49,530 nucleotides of DNA. It comes from Gracilaria caudata. Its lineage: Eukaryota; Rhodophyta; Florideophyceae; Gracilariales; Gracilariaceae. The translations under genes and the position numbers were made by a program. The notes beneath the pieces were generated by a model. That model searched no databases. It was given only the letters and a program-made list of their open reading frames with translations, and had not been told where the DNA came from. Positions 1-9,700 of this stretch are shown piece after piece; the first letter of the stretch is position 1, and every line of letters starts with the position of its first letter. The stretch spans positions 4,159 to 53,688 of the forward strand of contig JASCIV010000074.1 of assembly GCA_030374735.1 (NCBI GenBank). Direction: 5' to 3'.

Positions 1-366
1 AAAATTTGAAGCTTGTGATTGGCCCGAATTTGGCCAGGCGGCAGTTTGACTTTTCCTGGATGCACTCATTGTGCCTAGTATTACGATTTCAAAACGATTC
101 ACGAAATTACTACGTGGTGCAATTTATGTGCTTGCATATTTGAGTTTTGTGATTTCTGGAGTCGCCCATTGACGTCGCCTCCGAATATTGGTGTGCATCA
201 CCCCTTTTGCGTTTGCTAGATACTTGCGCCGAATTGCGTTATACACGCTCTGCACGTGGTGGGCAATGCGGCGCAGACTATGGATTTATTTCGCTGAACT
301 TCGTGTATGGCAATAGTCGTCTACCCTTGGTACACCAGGAAGTGACATTCGCATTGCGGCCCAACC
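1..366. other. Upstream intergenic DNA
   Basis: No gene is supported here. It is the presumed promoter and 5' UTR of the UBA2 gene that starts at 367. I see no convincing TATA box and no tRNA. Confidence 0.5.
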
Positions 367-2463
367 ATGATGCCCAAGCGTCACGAACTGGATGTCATTT
401 ATGGCCCGCAAGCTGCAGAGCGAGTGGCCAACTCTTCAGTACTTGTTGTCGGCGCTGGCGGCGTCGGCTGCGAACTGCTCAAGAACCTTGCGATTGCAGG
501 CTTTCCCAAAATCACTATCATCGACCTGGACACCATCGATGTGTCCAATCTCAATCGTCAGTTTCTGTTCCGACGCCATCATGTCGGCAAATCCAAGGCC
601 ACAGAGGCGGCCAAGGCCGTATCGGCAATAGCACCAGATGTCAAGATCACCCCGATCATGGCCAACATCAAGCAAAATGACTTCGATGTCAATTTCTTTG
701 GCAGCTTTACGCTGGTATGCAACGCACTGGATAATCTTGAGGCCAGGCGTCATGTCAATCGCATGTGTCTGGCCGCGAAGGTACCACTGGTCGAAAGTGG
801 TAGCACTGGGTACAATGGTCAGGCCTCCGTCATTGCAGGCGGTGTCGAGTGTTACGACTGCGCAGAACGAACACCGCCTAAAACATACGCTGTTTGCACT
901 ATTCGCTCCACCCCTGATAAGCCTGTTCACTGTGTGGTCTGGGCAAAGTACCTCTTTGATCTTCTCTTCGGTCCTGACGATGACGCCAATGTTCTAAAAG
1001 ACCTCGACATTGCCGATACTGTTCCTTCATCCATTCCAGACCGAAACGGCGATGCAGCTGGTGAAATGTCATCGGCGGAGAACGGCCATACAGATGAACC
1101 ACAGAAACAGCATCACGGTAACGACTCCGTCAATGGCAATTCTCTGCCTCATCATAAGCAACAGATCGTTCAAAAGCGATTGCGGTATGATCATGACGAC
1201 ACTCCTGATAGTTTTGCGAGTCGCGTCGCTCATCGGGTGTTCACTGTTGACATAGAGCGGCAACTCGCGATGAAAGATTTGTGGCGCCATCGAGATCCAC
1301 CGCTAATCTGTGACGTGGCTTCTGCTGCTGCATCTGAAACAATCCATCTCGGGAAGGTACAGCTGTTATCACAGGTTGTGTGGGGCGTAAATCTCAGCGC
1401 AGCTGTGCTTATGGCTGTGTTAAAGCATATTGTGAGTCGTCGTGCTGAAGAGATTGGGTCTCTCACTTTTGACAAAGATGACAGGGATGCCATGCTTTTT
1501 GTTGCCGCAGCTTCAAATCTACGAGCGAACGCGTATGGGGTCCCTTTACAAAGTCCGTTTGCGGCCAAGGGTATTGCAGGCAACATCATACACGCAATTG
1601 CAACTACGAACGCCATGGTAGGCGGGCTTATTGTTTTGGAGGCGCTCAAGATTACAACGTCGGAGGGAAGCATCGGTAAGTGCTTGACGACGTTTGTAAG
1701 TCAAGCACCTAGAGGCTCGAGAGTCAAGACCATTCTTTGTCCGGAGAAGCTTCAGAAACCCAATCCAAATTGTTTTGTGTGCTCAAAAGGTCAGCTTCAT
1801 TTGTCAGTTGATACCAAGCAAATGACTCTCAAGCAACTTATTGTATTTGTTCTGCAGAAGAAATTGAGCATGGTGAAACCTGACGTTTATGTAACTACTG
1901 GCGATTATCACGATACACTGTATGAGAGCGGTGAGGGGTTGGAAGATGATGAAATAGAGGTGTACCAGAGAAATGAAGCAAAGACGCTCAACGAGCTCAA
2001 AGTGGAAAACGGAAGTCAAATTTCGATTAGCGATTTTGCACAGACTCTTAAGTGTACCATACACATACTTCATGAAGAAGATGTGCTCGCGGACAAGCCT
2101 CCTGGAGAACGATATGTTTTGAAGGGCACAGTACCGACTCCAAACAGTAAGCGTAAGGGAGAAGACGACGAAGCTCAGGAAGCACCAGAAGATTTGGATG
2201 AGCATGATGTTGTGGAAGTGCCAACGCAAGACCGAGTTCAACAGCCTATAGTAATAAATGGGGAGACTGAAACAATGGACACATCTAGGGGTGAAGAACA
2301 TGGCAAAGTTGCTGCAAACAGCAAGGGCAGCGCAGGAACAGATTTGCATGCAAAGGTTGTTGATGGAATGGACGTAGGAAAGAAGGAGGAAGGCGGCACG
2401 AAGAGGCAAAGAGAGGATGATAAGGTGGCAGAGGAGAGCGTGCTGAAGAGAGCGCGATCTTAG
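367..2463 (+). CDS. UBA2: SUMO-activating enzyme subunit 2 (UBA2/SAE2)
   Basis: This is the catalytic subunit of the heterodimeric SUMO E1. With SAE1/AOS1 it adenylates SUMO, holds it as a thioester and passes it to UBC9, mainly in the nucleus. The protein has 698 residues, close to the family norm. The adenylation Rossmann motif VLVVGAGGVGCELLKNL lies at about 25-41 and the DLDTIDVSNLNRQFLF segment at 53-68. The catalytic cysteine is Cys177 in VCTIRSTPDKP. Zinc-binding pairs are C162/C165 and C469/C472. A ubiquitin-fold domain spans about 480-590. The C-terminal tail is acidic, then basic (KRQRE, KRARS), and is a likely nuclear localisation signal. Two adjacent ATGs (367, 370) could both serve as start; the first is used here. 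It is a single exon, with an extended low-complexity insert at about 220-270 inside the catalytic Cys half. Confidence 0.96.
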   Translation: MMPKRHELDVIYGPQAAERVANSSVLVVGAGGVGCELLKNLAIAGFPKITIIDLDTIDVSNLNRQFLFRRHHVGKSKATEAAKAVSAIAPDVKITPIMANIKQNDFDVNFFGSFTLVCNALDNLEARRHVNRMCLAAKVPLVESGSTGYNGQASVIAGGVECYDCAERTPPKTYAVCTIRSTPDKPVHCVVWAKYLFDLLFGPDDDANVLKDLDIADTVPSSIPDRNGDAAGEMSSAENGHTDEPQKQHHGNDSVNGNSLPHHKQQIVQKRLRYDHDDTPDSFASRVAHRVFTVDIERQLAMKDLWRHRDPPLICDVASAAASETIHLGKVQLLSQVVWGVNLSAAVLMAVLKHIVSRRAEEIGSLTFDKDDRDAMLFVAAASNLRANAYGVPLQSPFAAKGIAGNIIHAIATTNAMVGGLIVLEALKITTSEGSIGKCLTTFVSQAPRGSRVKTILCPEKLQKPNPNCFVCSKGQLHLSVDTKQMTLKQLIVFVLQKKLSMVKPDVYVTTGDYHDTLYESGEGLEDDEIEVYQRNEAKTLNELKVENGSQISISDFAQTLKCTIHILHEEDVLADKPPGERYVLKGTVPTPNSKRKGEDDEAQEAPEDLDEHDVVEVPTQDRVQQPIVINGETETMDTSRGEEHGKVAANSKGSAGTDLHAKVVDGMDVGKKEEGGTKRQREDDKVAEESVLKRARS

Positions 2464-3546
2464 ATAAGAGAGGTGAAGGTAACGTGTGTGGACAGGCAAT
2501 GTACAAGAGGAGTTTGCAAACTTAAAAGGCGGAAGCTATTGACGGTAACCGACAGTGCTAACCTTAGTGAATTACAGATATTCATCAAACGCTTCCTTTA
2601 TGAACAACTGAACTGGAGGAATCATTAAAAGTTGAGTGGATGGTGCGCGCAACCCAGAAGCATATGATCAAAAGAAAGGCATTGGCGGATCTTGAAGACT
2701 TATTTGGAGCACACGGGGTTGCTGTGACTCGAGTACAGAGAATATACCGAGAAGAAATACATAAACTGTTGCGGCCGCGTTGGTAAATACATCTAGGGCT
2801 TGGCGGAGTTTGGCGGGGAAGCCGTTTGGTATACAATATGGTTTTGTTTAGCAAACACAGTAGCTTCGGAAGTGTTCAGCCAAGAGAGCAGCCAGAAACA
2901 GGAAAACCCATAGAGGAAGTTCGGTGGCATCTCCAAAAGCCTCGATGGTATGTTGTGCATCTTGCTCATCTGGTTGAGCGACCTTTCGGGGTGGCCTTCC
3001 CGGGCCGTCGCCATCCTCACCACCCGGGCGTTCAGGAAAGTCCATTATGGGATGCTGGACAAATTCGGTTAGAGGCGCGAGGCGGGGCGTTCGCTGCGAA
3101 TTAAGCGTGCCGAGCGGCAATCTGCCGTGCGCTGAGCTCTTCACCACGAGCGGAAGAAGAGCGGGCACATGCAGAGCGCAGTGGGGCGACGCTGAAGAGC
3201 ACTGAAATTTGATTTCGGTTGCGCAACTGTCGAATCGACAGTGTCGATGCACCTTGCGGTGACGGTCGACACGCTCCAATCGACGCGCAGCACGACATGG
3301 ACGAGTGTGGTTGCGCAGCCCATCTCGCCGCAGTCAACATTCTTCTTTGTGATTGGCGAGCGCAATCGTTTTGGTGCACTTTTTCCAAAACCAACGATGG
3401 CGTTACCTCTGTACACCGCATACAGCGGCAATACGTGTAACACACGGAGTTATGTTTGATCTCCTGGACTCTGTGTGCTGTGTTCCGGGCGGCACAGTTG
3501 CTTGTGTCACCTGGCGATTGATCTGGATCCCCGAAAGCATTTGCCA
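2464..3546. other. Intergenic spacer with one candidate small ORF
   Basis: This 1.1-kb gap separates two plus-strand genes. Apart from the candidate minus-strand reading frame at 2848-3045, I see no supported gene, RNA or repeat. Confidence 0.4.
2848..3045 (-). CDS. Candidate small membrane protein (65 aa), unknown
   Basis: I do not recognise this protein. It starts at an ATG at 3045 and ends with TAA at 2848. The N-terminal half is charged and Gly/Pro-rich (DFPERPGGEDGDGPGRPPRK). The C-terminal part has one hydrophobic stretch (LPLWVFLFLAALLAEHF) and then a short tail ending in CVC, the layout of a tail-anchored protein. The only support is that composition and its position in an otherwise empty spacer. 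It could be a chance frame or one exon of a longer minus-strand gene. Confidence 0.25.
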   Translation of the reverse strand: MDFPERPGGEDGDGPGRPPRKVAQPDEQDAQHTIEAFGDATELPLWVFLFLAALLAEHFRSYCVC

Positions 3547-5346
3547 ATGCCGCACCTCATGAGCTTCAAGCGCTGCGTCAGAGTGGCTCCTTCGCTCCAG
3601 TCCGCGTTCCTGGCCCCTTATCGTGTTCCAATAACCATGATATCTTCCCCCACACTGGCGTTCTTAACCGCCACACTGGGACAGCTTCGTCCTACCCGCA
3701 TGCGACGACTGTGTTCGTCCCCTCAGCCATGCATGTCAATAGCCGCCGAAAAACGCGATCCCACGCCGAAATCAGTCGGTACAAAGTCAAAGAATGCGCC
3801 ATCTAAAACGAAGGGAAACTCGACACAGAAGCCTTCCACACCGGTCGAATTAAGAGCTGCGAGGCTTGAGAAGGTCTCGGCCATGCGACAGGCTGGAATC
3901 AATCCGTACGAATATGCGTTTGACAATCGCGATGAGGCCTCAGAATTGCACACCCGCTATCAACATCTGCAGTCTGGTGAAGAGAGCACGGATGGCTACC
4001 AAATCTCAATTGCCGGCAGAATCATTATCAGAAGGGTGTTCGGAAAGCTTGCCTTTTTCACACTGCAAGATCGAACCGGCACCATACAGTTATATCTTGA
4101 CAAGAAACATCTCGATTCTCAAATGGGAACTGGTGCGTTTGCCAACATGAAGGCATGGACGGACGGAAGCGATATAATCGGAGTACAAGGAGTAGCAAAG
4201 CGAACGGAAAAAGGCGAACTCAGTGTCAAAGTCTCGTACTGGCAAATGCTCACCAAGAGCCTTCTTCCTTTGCCGGACAAGTTTCATGGTCTTACTGACG
4301 TAGAAAAGCGCTATCGCCTGCGTCATGTTGACATGATTGTGAACCCAGAAGTGCGAAGAACTTTCCGTCTTCGTGCGCGCATTACTTCGGAAATTCGCAG
4401 ATATCTCGACGGTCTTGGGTTTTTGGAAATGGAAACTCCTGCGTTGCACAAGGAACCAGGTGGCGCCGAAGCGCGCCCATTCACCACCTTCCACAACGCT
4501 CTGGAACAGGAACTGACGCTCAGAATTGCTACCGAGCTTCACCTAAAGAGGCTGGTTGTCGGCGGTTTTGATAAGGTTTACGAACTTGGCCGAGTGTACC
4601 GAAATGAAGGAGTAAGTTCTAGACATAACCCCGAATTCACGAGCATTGAAATCTACGAAGGCTATACGGACTATTTCCGTTGTATGCAGCTCACAGAAAG
4701 CCTAATATCTCATGTAGCTCAGCAAGTTCTCGGAACGATGAGGCTCTCGTATCAAGGGAAGGAAATTGATCTCACAACTCCATGGCGCAGGATTAGCATG
4801 AACGAGCTCGTCCAAGAAGCGACAAATGTGGACTTTTCTGAGATAACGGATATCGGCGAGTCGAAGCAGAAAGCCGTGGATGCGGGTGTTCCACCAGGGG
4901 CTTTGGAGGGCATCAAATCTGTGGGGCAAGTCCTCAACATATGTTTCGAAGAACTATGTGAACAAAGCCTGATTCAGCCGACTTTTGTTACAGATTACCC
5001 TGTTGAAATCAGTCCCCTCGCGAAACCTCATCGATCGAAACCAGGCCTAGTCGAGCGTTTCGAATGGTTTTGTATCGGTCAAGAGATGGGAAATAGCTTC
5101 TCAGAACTTACGGATCCTGTGGAACAACGGACACGATTAGAGGCGCAAGCGCAGAAAAAGAGGGACGGAGACGAAGAGGCGTGTGGAGTGGATGAAGAAT
5201 TTTTGAATGCCTTGGAGCAAGGAATGCCTCCCACCGGTGGAGTTGGGATAGGAATTGACAGACTCGTGATGCTGTTAACTGATTCTGCAAGTATACGGGA
5301 TGTAATTGCGTTCCCTGCACTTTCATCGGTCTCGAAGATGGACTAA
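3547..5346 (+). CDS. KARS: Class II lysyl-tRNA synthetase, probably organelle-targeted
   Basis: This enzyme charges tRNA-Lys with lysine. The order is an N-terminal extension, an OB-fold anticodon-binding domain (about 150-255) and a class II catalytic core. Motif 2 is seen as YRNEGVSSRHNPEFTSIE (Arg near 352) and motif 3 as GGVGIGIDRLVMLL (near 563-576). The first in-frame ATG is at 3547; other ATGs are at 3559 and 3637. The leader from 3547 (SFKRCVRVAPSLQSAFLAPYR) is basic, rich in Ser/Ala, poor in acidic residues and contains Phe, as in plastid or mitochondrial transit peptides. A start at an internal ATG would give a cytosolic form, so dual use by alternative starts is possible but inferred. 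The 599-residue length fits a eukaryotic or organelle LysRS with a leader. Confidence 0.94.
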   Translation: MPHLMSFKRCVRVAPSLQSAFLAPYRVPITMISSPTLAFLTATLGQLRPTRMRRLCSSPQPCMSIAAEKRDPTPKSVGTKSKNAPSKTKGNSTQKPSTPVELRAARLEKVSAMRQAGINPYEYAFDNRDEASELHTRYQHLQSGEESTDGYQISIAGRIIIRRVFGKLAFFTLQDRTGTIQLYLDKKHLDSQMGTGAFANMKAWTDGSDIIGVQGVAKRTEKGELSVKVSYWQMLTKSLLPLPDKFHGLTDVEKRYRLRHVDMIVNPEVRRTFRLRARITSEIRRYLDGLGFLEMETPALHKEPGGAEARPFTTFHNALEQELTLRIATELHLKRLVVGGFDKVYELGRVYRNEGVSSRHNPEFTSIEIYEGYTDYFRCMQLTESLISHVAQQVLGTMRLSYQGKEIDLTTPWRRISMNELVQEATNVDFSEITDIGESKQKAVDAGVPPGALEGIKSVGQVLNICFEELCEQSLIQPTFVTDYPVEISPLAKPHRSKPGLVERFEWFCIGQEMGNSFSELTDPVEQRTRLEAQAQKKRDGDEEACGVDEEFLNALEQGMPPTGGVGIGIDRLVMLLTDSASIRDVIAFPALSSVSKMD

Positions 5347-5796
5347 CTATTGCGAAGTCCTTTTCTTGTCGATTCATGTCTTACTTTTGTTTGTCATCTT
5401 GTCAGTACTTTCGACCACACTCAGTTTTGCTTCGATTATCATCGCCTCCATGTCCATTGTTTCAGTGCCTGCACATGACTGTATTGAGTTTACCGAAAGT
5501 GTACAGTAATACAAATATGTCCCACAGGTGTAGATTAGATCCACATCCGATACGATATGTCGCTTATTACAGTTTTCATCTGTTCAGACAAGGCTTATTC
5601 GGGACACCCCAGACGGCAATGCAGGGGTGCAGCTATGTGATGCATTCATATGCGCGGAAGATCGAGCCGTGAAGATGTCAGTATATTCAAGAGTTCGGTT
5701 CAGCTAGAAGCAATCAACCGGAAATGCATATCGTTTCTAGGCTGCGTGCAACGCCCACCGCCCACCGCCCACGAGGCATCTGCAAACCGTCAATAA
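5347..5796. other. Intergenic spacer between convergent genes
   Basis: This holds the 3' flanks of the LysRS gene and of the minus-strand gene at 5797. The only feature is a small tandem repeat of CGCCCAC units near 5751-5772. No gene is supported. Confidence 0.5.
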
Positions 5797-6777
5797 TCAA
5801 GTCCATTCATATGATTGCGCCATGTCCCACATAGCTTCTGCGTCACGTCTCCATTCTACTGATAATGAGGTACACGAGTTTGGAGAGAGCGTACGAATCC
5901 CATGGTCCTCTTCCTCGCGAATGAAGATTGCTATAGGCTCACTCCGCAAGCACCATATCAACCTATACCGCATCTTGGCAGCAACACGAACGAGGGCTGC
6001 AAGGCTTGCGCCGGTGAAAAGACGCTCACGTCCGTTTTCATCCGTGACTCCGTCCCCGACACGGCTTCTATCTAATAGACCCCAATACGCTTGGTAGAAC
6101 AGGGCCAGAATCCTGGGGCGTGCAGCAGATGATTGTATTCTTGACAGGAGATTGAGATCTCTTCCTCCACCTGCAAAAATTATCATGACATCCACGATAC
6201 CGGCACCTTCTGCGGTGTTTAGAAGAGAATTTAAACGTTCAATGTTGGTCAAAATCCCAGCGTCAACTACCTCCACCCTTGCCTCAGTGCCTACCAGTGA
6301 CTTCTTAATTTGCTCGTAGTGTGCTCGGCATGCTTCATAGGCACTCCATCTTTCGTGCATCACAATTCCCGACCAGCCATGCTTTGTGAAAATACCCCCA
6401 GCGAACATTTGTCCATGGGCTCTTGACGAGTCGATTTCTATGAAAGCTTTCTTTGTCGCGCCGATTACCGACATGATGTAGATGAGTACGTTCTGTACAG
6501 GATACCCTGCAGCTGCTGATTCGATTCGAGAATATGGAATGCTGAGAGGCCTGCAGTTGCGACTTTCCGGTAGCCACGCGATTCTTAGATACTTGGAGGA
6601 TGCTCTTTGAAGCATGTGGGGATCATCTGCGATATTTAAAGCAGAAATTAGGTGTTGGTGAGCTTCTTTGCGTGCAGTACAAACATTTGTCGGAAGATCC
6701 AGAATTTCCCGGACTGAAAGTGCAAGAAGAACGACCAAAAATGCTAAATGAGCTCCAGCCGCCGCTGAAAAGGGCAT
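5797..6777 (-). CDS. Membrane-anchored FkbM-like methyltransferase-family protein, divergent
   Basis: From the ATG at 6777 the protein has 326 residues and begins with a signal-anchor-like segment (AHLAFLVVLLALSVREIL), which suggests an ER/Golgi type II or secreted protein. The C-terminal two thirds follow the plan of FkbM-like SAM-dependent methyltransferases: a glycine-rich region with HGWSGIVMHERW, a degenerate motif IIFAGGGRDLNLL where related proteins have an IDGND-type motif, a strand PRILALFYQAYWG, and the typical end FTGASLAALVRVA followed by YRLIWC. The acidic SAM-binding residues are not obvious, so catalysis is doubtful. The frame is open upstream, with ATGs also at 6807 and 6840; the signal-anchor position favours 6777. 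It is convergent with LysRS. The family call is inferred from motif order only. Confidence 0.55.
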   Translation of the reverse strand: MPFSAAAGAHLAFLVVLLALSVREILDLPTNVCTARKEAHQHLISALNIADDPHMLQRASSKYLRIAWLPESRNCRPLSIPYSRIESAAAGYPVQNVLIYIMSVIGATKKAFIEIDSSRAHGQMFAGGIFTKHGWSGIVMHERWSAYEACRAHYEQIKKSLVGTEARVEVVDAGILTNIERLNSLLNTAEGAGIVDVMIIFAGGGRDLNLLSRIQSSAARPRILALFYQAYWGLLDRSRVGDGVTDENGRERLFTGASLAALVRVAAKMRYRLIWCLRSEPIAIFIREEEDHGIRTLSPNSCTSLSVEWRRDAEAMWDMAQSYEWT

Positions 6778-7613
6778 TTTGGTCGGATGCGACTGATCAC
6801 CTTTCATCACATCATTCTCGGCGGGCCAACAAAAAAGCATTAGGCTGTCCGCAACGAAAGCTTGTAGCGAATCGTCGACCAAGTCGTTGGCATAGGAGCT
6901 TTTCCTGAGAGGGAATTGTTCGGTAGGCTGAACAACCTGAGAAAGCAATAAACCTTCGAGAAGCCTTGCTGCTGTCGGGAGCTGTCTGAAGCACAAGAAA
7001 GTCAGAGACTACATAAGTTGCAAGGGTAGCTTTCTACGTTCGCACTCAGTCTAACCCATTGCAGAAGAATACACGCTCAATGTCCCTCATCTACCATATT
7101 TCCTAGAAAAAACCAAAGGTAAAGTTCCGGCTGGTGCCGAGCCTGGGCATCACGCGGAGGCCGATCGCGGGCGAACATGAGTACTGCATGCAGCCAATCA
7201 TCATGCAACGTTTCCGTATCGTTGACGTCTATTCGCGGAAAATTTTAACGATTTGGTAGCCCTCTTGCCCGGCACTGCGTCACGCAGTTTGGTGGGCATC
7301 CTTTTGCAGCAAACTCTGCTGTTTTACGCCCGCACACGAGTTCTCGGCCAAAGCACGCAGTTGCTGTACTCCGTCACTTCAACGCAAATCCAATTGAAAG
7401 CGGTGCTTCGGAGTTTCTCGGGGTCACCCTTGATATTGAAGGAAACGATAGGAAGCGGTTAGTCAAACTTTTGTCGACGAACATTGACAACACAACTGCA
7501 AATTTCTCGCACAGGGGCTGAAACGTTCTCGCTTCGCTGTTTTTTGTCTTCGATCGCGTTTGCAAAAGACCTAACAGACCTATCGGAAAGTATTTGTAGG
7601 AAAAATTTCAATC
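6778..7613. other. Divergent promoter region
   Basis: The spacer lies between the minus-strand FkbM-like gene and the plus-strand small membrane protein gene. The first part could encode an extended N-terminus of the former from ATGs at 6807 or 6840. Nothing else is recognisable. Confidence 0.4.
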
Positions 7614-7977
7614 ATGGATGCAGAGGTGGAACCAGTGGTTGAGGAGAATATTGGCACTATGAAGCCCGAGGAGTTCGAACTGAAACCCATTCATATTATC
7701 GTCATGATTATCACAGCTCTTCACGCTGTGGCAATCGGAGTCTGGGTAATGCTCTTCCTGTCTGGTGAGAAGGGTAAGTCCATATCTTCTCAGGTTGTTG
7801 CCACGTTCCATGTGTTAACGTCTGCATGCTAACGATCCATGATGACTATCACACCATGATGGTGATATCTCTTTAGGTGGACGAGTTCGGCGGCCATCAC
7901 AACGGGCTCGCGCAACCACTACGACTCCCGCACCAGAAACATCATCAACTACAAACGAATCGAAGAAAGATCAGTGA
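7614..7977 (+). CDS. Small single-pass membrane protein (86 aa), one intron
   Basis: I do not recognise the protein. Exon 1 is 7614-7773 and exon 2 is 7877-7977; the 103-nt intron starts GTAAGT and ends TTTAG. The joined frame gives 86 residues. There is an acidic N-terminus (DAEVEPVVEENIG), one membrane segment (about residues 27-49, IIVMIITALHAVAIGVWVML) and a basic, Thr-rich tail ending NESKKDQ. Reading through the donor stops after about 20 more codons. Support for the gene is the consensus donor, the in-frame join and the switch to a charged hydrophilic tail. An internal ATG (7659) just before the membrane segment is an alternative start. Confidence 0.6.
7774..7876 (+). other. Intron of the small membrane protein gene
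   Basis: 103-nt GT...AG intron with donor GTAAGT and acceptor TCTCTTTAG. It splits a glycine codon after its first base. Confidence 0.6.
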
Positions 7978-8216
7978 TATTTGCTTTGGGCTAGATCTGC
8001 TGAATCTCGGAGGGGTAATGAGGAGGAAATGTGATGTATTGTAGTGAAGCAATGTATTATGAGTTGGTGTACGACTGTACTGACACAACTAAAAAAAAGT
8101 ACACCTCTGTTTACCGGAAGGAGCATGGGGGCTTTGTAAGAACTGTTATAGTGGTGAAAGAAGAGATACCAAGCAACATGTATGGAAGATGGCATTGATA
8201 TTGCACAACTACGTGA

Positions 8217-9044
8217 TCAGTCGTAAAAGACAACTCCACCGGGAATCTTGGTACCCACTCGTACAACGGCATTCTTATTCCATTGTGTGGAGGTGTAGCG
8301 ACCTCCAACAGTGAACCCAGTACCTTTCTCAGTGCGAGGAGGCAGAGCCTTCGCGATGCTGAGCCAGCTGGGACTCTGCCCGGTCAATACGCAGTACTGC
8401 AACATTGTTGAACGTTCCTTGTCACTAGAGCTCGGCGTCAAACGCATAGCAACACTCCTATTGAAAAGCTCATTGGTCCTGTAACATCCCTTGAAAATGC
8501 CATATGGCACAGTCTCATCTCCAAAGTCTTCTTCATAGCCTAAAGAATCAATAAACCAATCAATGCAGGCGTCATAGCCCTCTTCATGATATTTGGCCAT
8601 TGCTGTGCAGTACTCTGCTTTGGAGACGGGTGCGCTACCCAGCAAATGCTTGAAAGCCAGCTCGATGAACCGATATTGAGATACCGGTTCAAAAAAGCGC
8701 GAAACGTACGCACTGGACTTCGCAATAGCTCGTACAAATTCGCGAACATTACCGGTGCGACAAAATTGACTCTCGGCAGTGGCCAACTCATCACGCTCTG
8801 ACTGCATTAAATGGGCATTGCCAAGCACTTGCTTGTAAATGGCGTTGATAACCAAGCCTTCGTCTTCAGGCATGGATATAGGGCCCGGGGTGAGAACACG
8901 ATCGATGGAGGAAAACGCCATTCGAGGGACGCGGCGAGAGGAAGCGGGACGTGATGGAGCAGGAGCAGCGAGGTTTTGGCATGCTGCAAAAGAGGAAGGC
9001 CGTGCCGTGAGGGGCAATGGAGCTGTGAAGGCGGTGTGTGCCAT
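8217..9044 (-). CDS. Phycobilisome linker polypeptide, nuclear-encoded and plastid-targeted
   Basis: Linker proteins join phycobiliprotein discs inside phycobilisome rods, or rods to core, and tune energy transfer. The 275-residue precursor starts with a transit peptide rich in Ala, Pro, Ser and Arg with few acidic residues (MAHTAFTAPLPLTARPSSF), consistent with import into a red algal plastid. The PBS linker domain spans about 63-195. It begins VINAIYKQVLGNAHL, continues with ESQFCRTGNVREFVRAIAKS and FIELAFKHLLGSAPVS, and ends near GYDACIDWFIDSLGYEEDFG and TVPY. The C-terminal 80 residues follow no domain I can name. It lacks the ApcE phycobiliprotein-like part. I cannot tell a rod linker from a rod-core linker, or whether a bilin-binding cysteine is present. 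This gene is the main reason for calling the organism a red alga. Confidence 0.92.
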   Translation of the reverse strand: MAHTAFTAPLPLTARPSSFAACQNLAAPAPSRPASSRRVPRMAFSSIDRVLTPGPISMPEDEGLVINAIYKQVLGNAHLMQSERDELATAESQFCRTGNVREFVRAIAKSSAYVSRFFEPVSQYRFIELAFKHLLGSAPVSKAEYCTAMAKYHEEGYDACIDWFIDSLGYEEDFGDETVPYGIFKGCYRTNELFNRSVAMRLTPSSSDKERSTMLQYCVLTGQSPSWLSIAKALPPRTEKGTGFTVGGRYTSTQWNKNAVVRVGTKIPGGVVFYD

Positions 9045-9319
9045 TTCGAAGAAGGAGCGGCTTTGGTGCAGGGGGCTGTGATAGAAGAAAATGGCTCAAA
9101 AGTGTAGAGCCAGGCACGAAGAGGAAGGGCAATGGAGGGATGAAGCCGATATTTGCAGAGGGAAGCACAAGGGTTTCCCAAGGCACGCGGAATGATGGAC
9201 TGTGGCAAGCAGGAGATTTTCGTGATTTCGGTGTGTGGTGCAGGTTTTCCAGATGGCGATAAACAGCACTAAATACCCAAAGATTGGCCCTTCGCTAACG
9301 CGATTTTGGCACCTCCTGG
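9045..9319. promoter_or_regulatory. Upstream region of the linker gene and tRNA-Pro
   Basis: Short spacer between the minus-strand linker start and the plus-strand tRNA. It must hold the linker promoter. I recognise no specific element. Confidence 0.3.
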
Positions 9320-9391
9320 GCGTCTATGGTCTAGAGGTAAGATTCTTGCTTTGGGTGCAAGAGGTCCCGGGTTCGAACCCCGGTAGACGCC
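9320..9391 (+). tRNA. tRNA-Pro (anticodon UGG)
   Basis: A full 72-nt cloverleaf can be drawn. The acceptor arms GCGTCTA and TAGACGC pair perfectly. The D stem is GTCT/AGAT. The anticodon stem CTTGC/GCAAG has loop TTTGGGT (anticodon TGG). The T arm is CCGGG TTCGAAC CCCGG. There is no intron, CCA is not encoded, and the discriminator is C. The T arm also contains the GGTTCGA B-box core for Pol III. Confidence 0.96.
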
Positions 9392-9700
9392 ACTGGTCGC
9401 AGTTTTTGCGTTCGCGTTTTTTGAAAGCGATCCAGAATCATGATGCTTTGATGCTTTGATCCATGCTCGTGCTTCCCAGGTTTTAATTCTGAGCACTTCG
9501 TTCCCATCATCGTGATGGAATCATCTCGATTAAAGACAACTCTAAAACGCTCGCGTTCTTCAACGGTAATGGTGTGAAGCACTAGATCACTGTTTTAATC
9601 ACTTGCGAAGATTGCATATGTTATGTAAGCAGTGTTTGCAGTTGATCCAACATCACAAACGCTGACATTTGTCGATGCGATGGTTTATCCACAAATACGA

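Noticed and set aside
207..680. Plus-strand frame overlapping the UBA2 start
   Set aside because: Shadow of the UBA2 gene in another frame, with no homology-like motifs.
1804..2499. 231-codon minus-strand frame opposite the UBA2 C-terminus
   Set aside because: Antisense shadow. The hydrophobic Leu/Cys/Phe-rich product is what reversed acidic and Lys-rich codons give.
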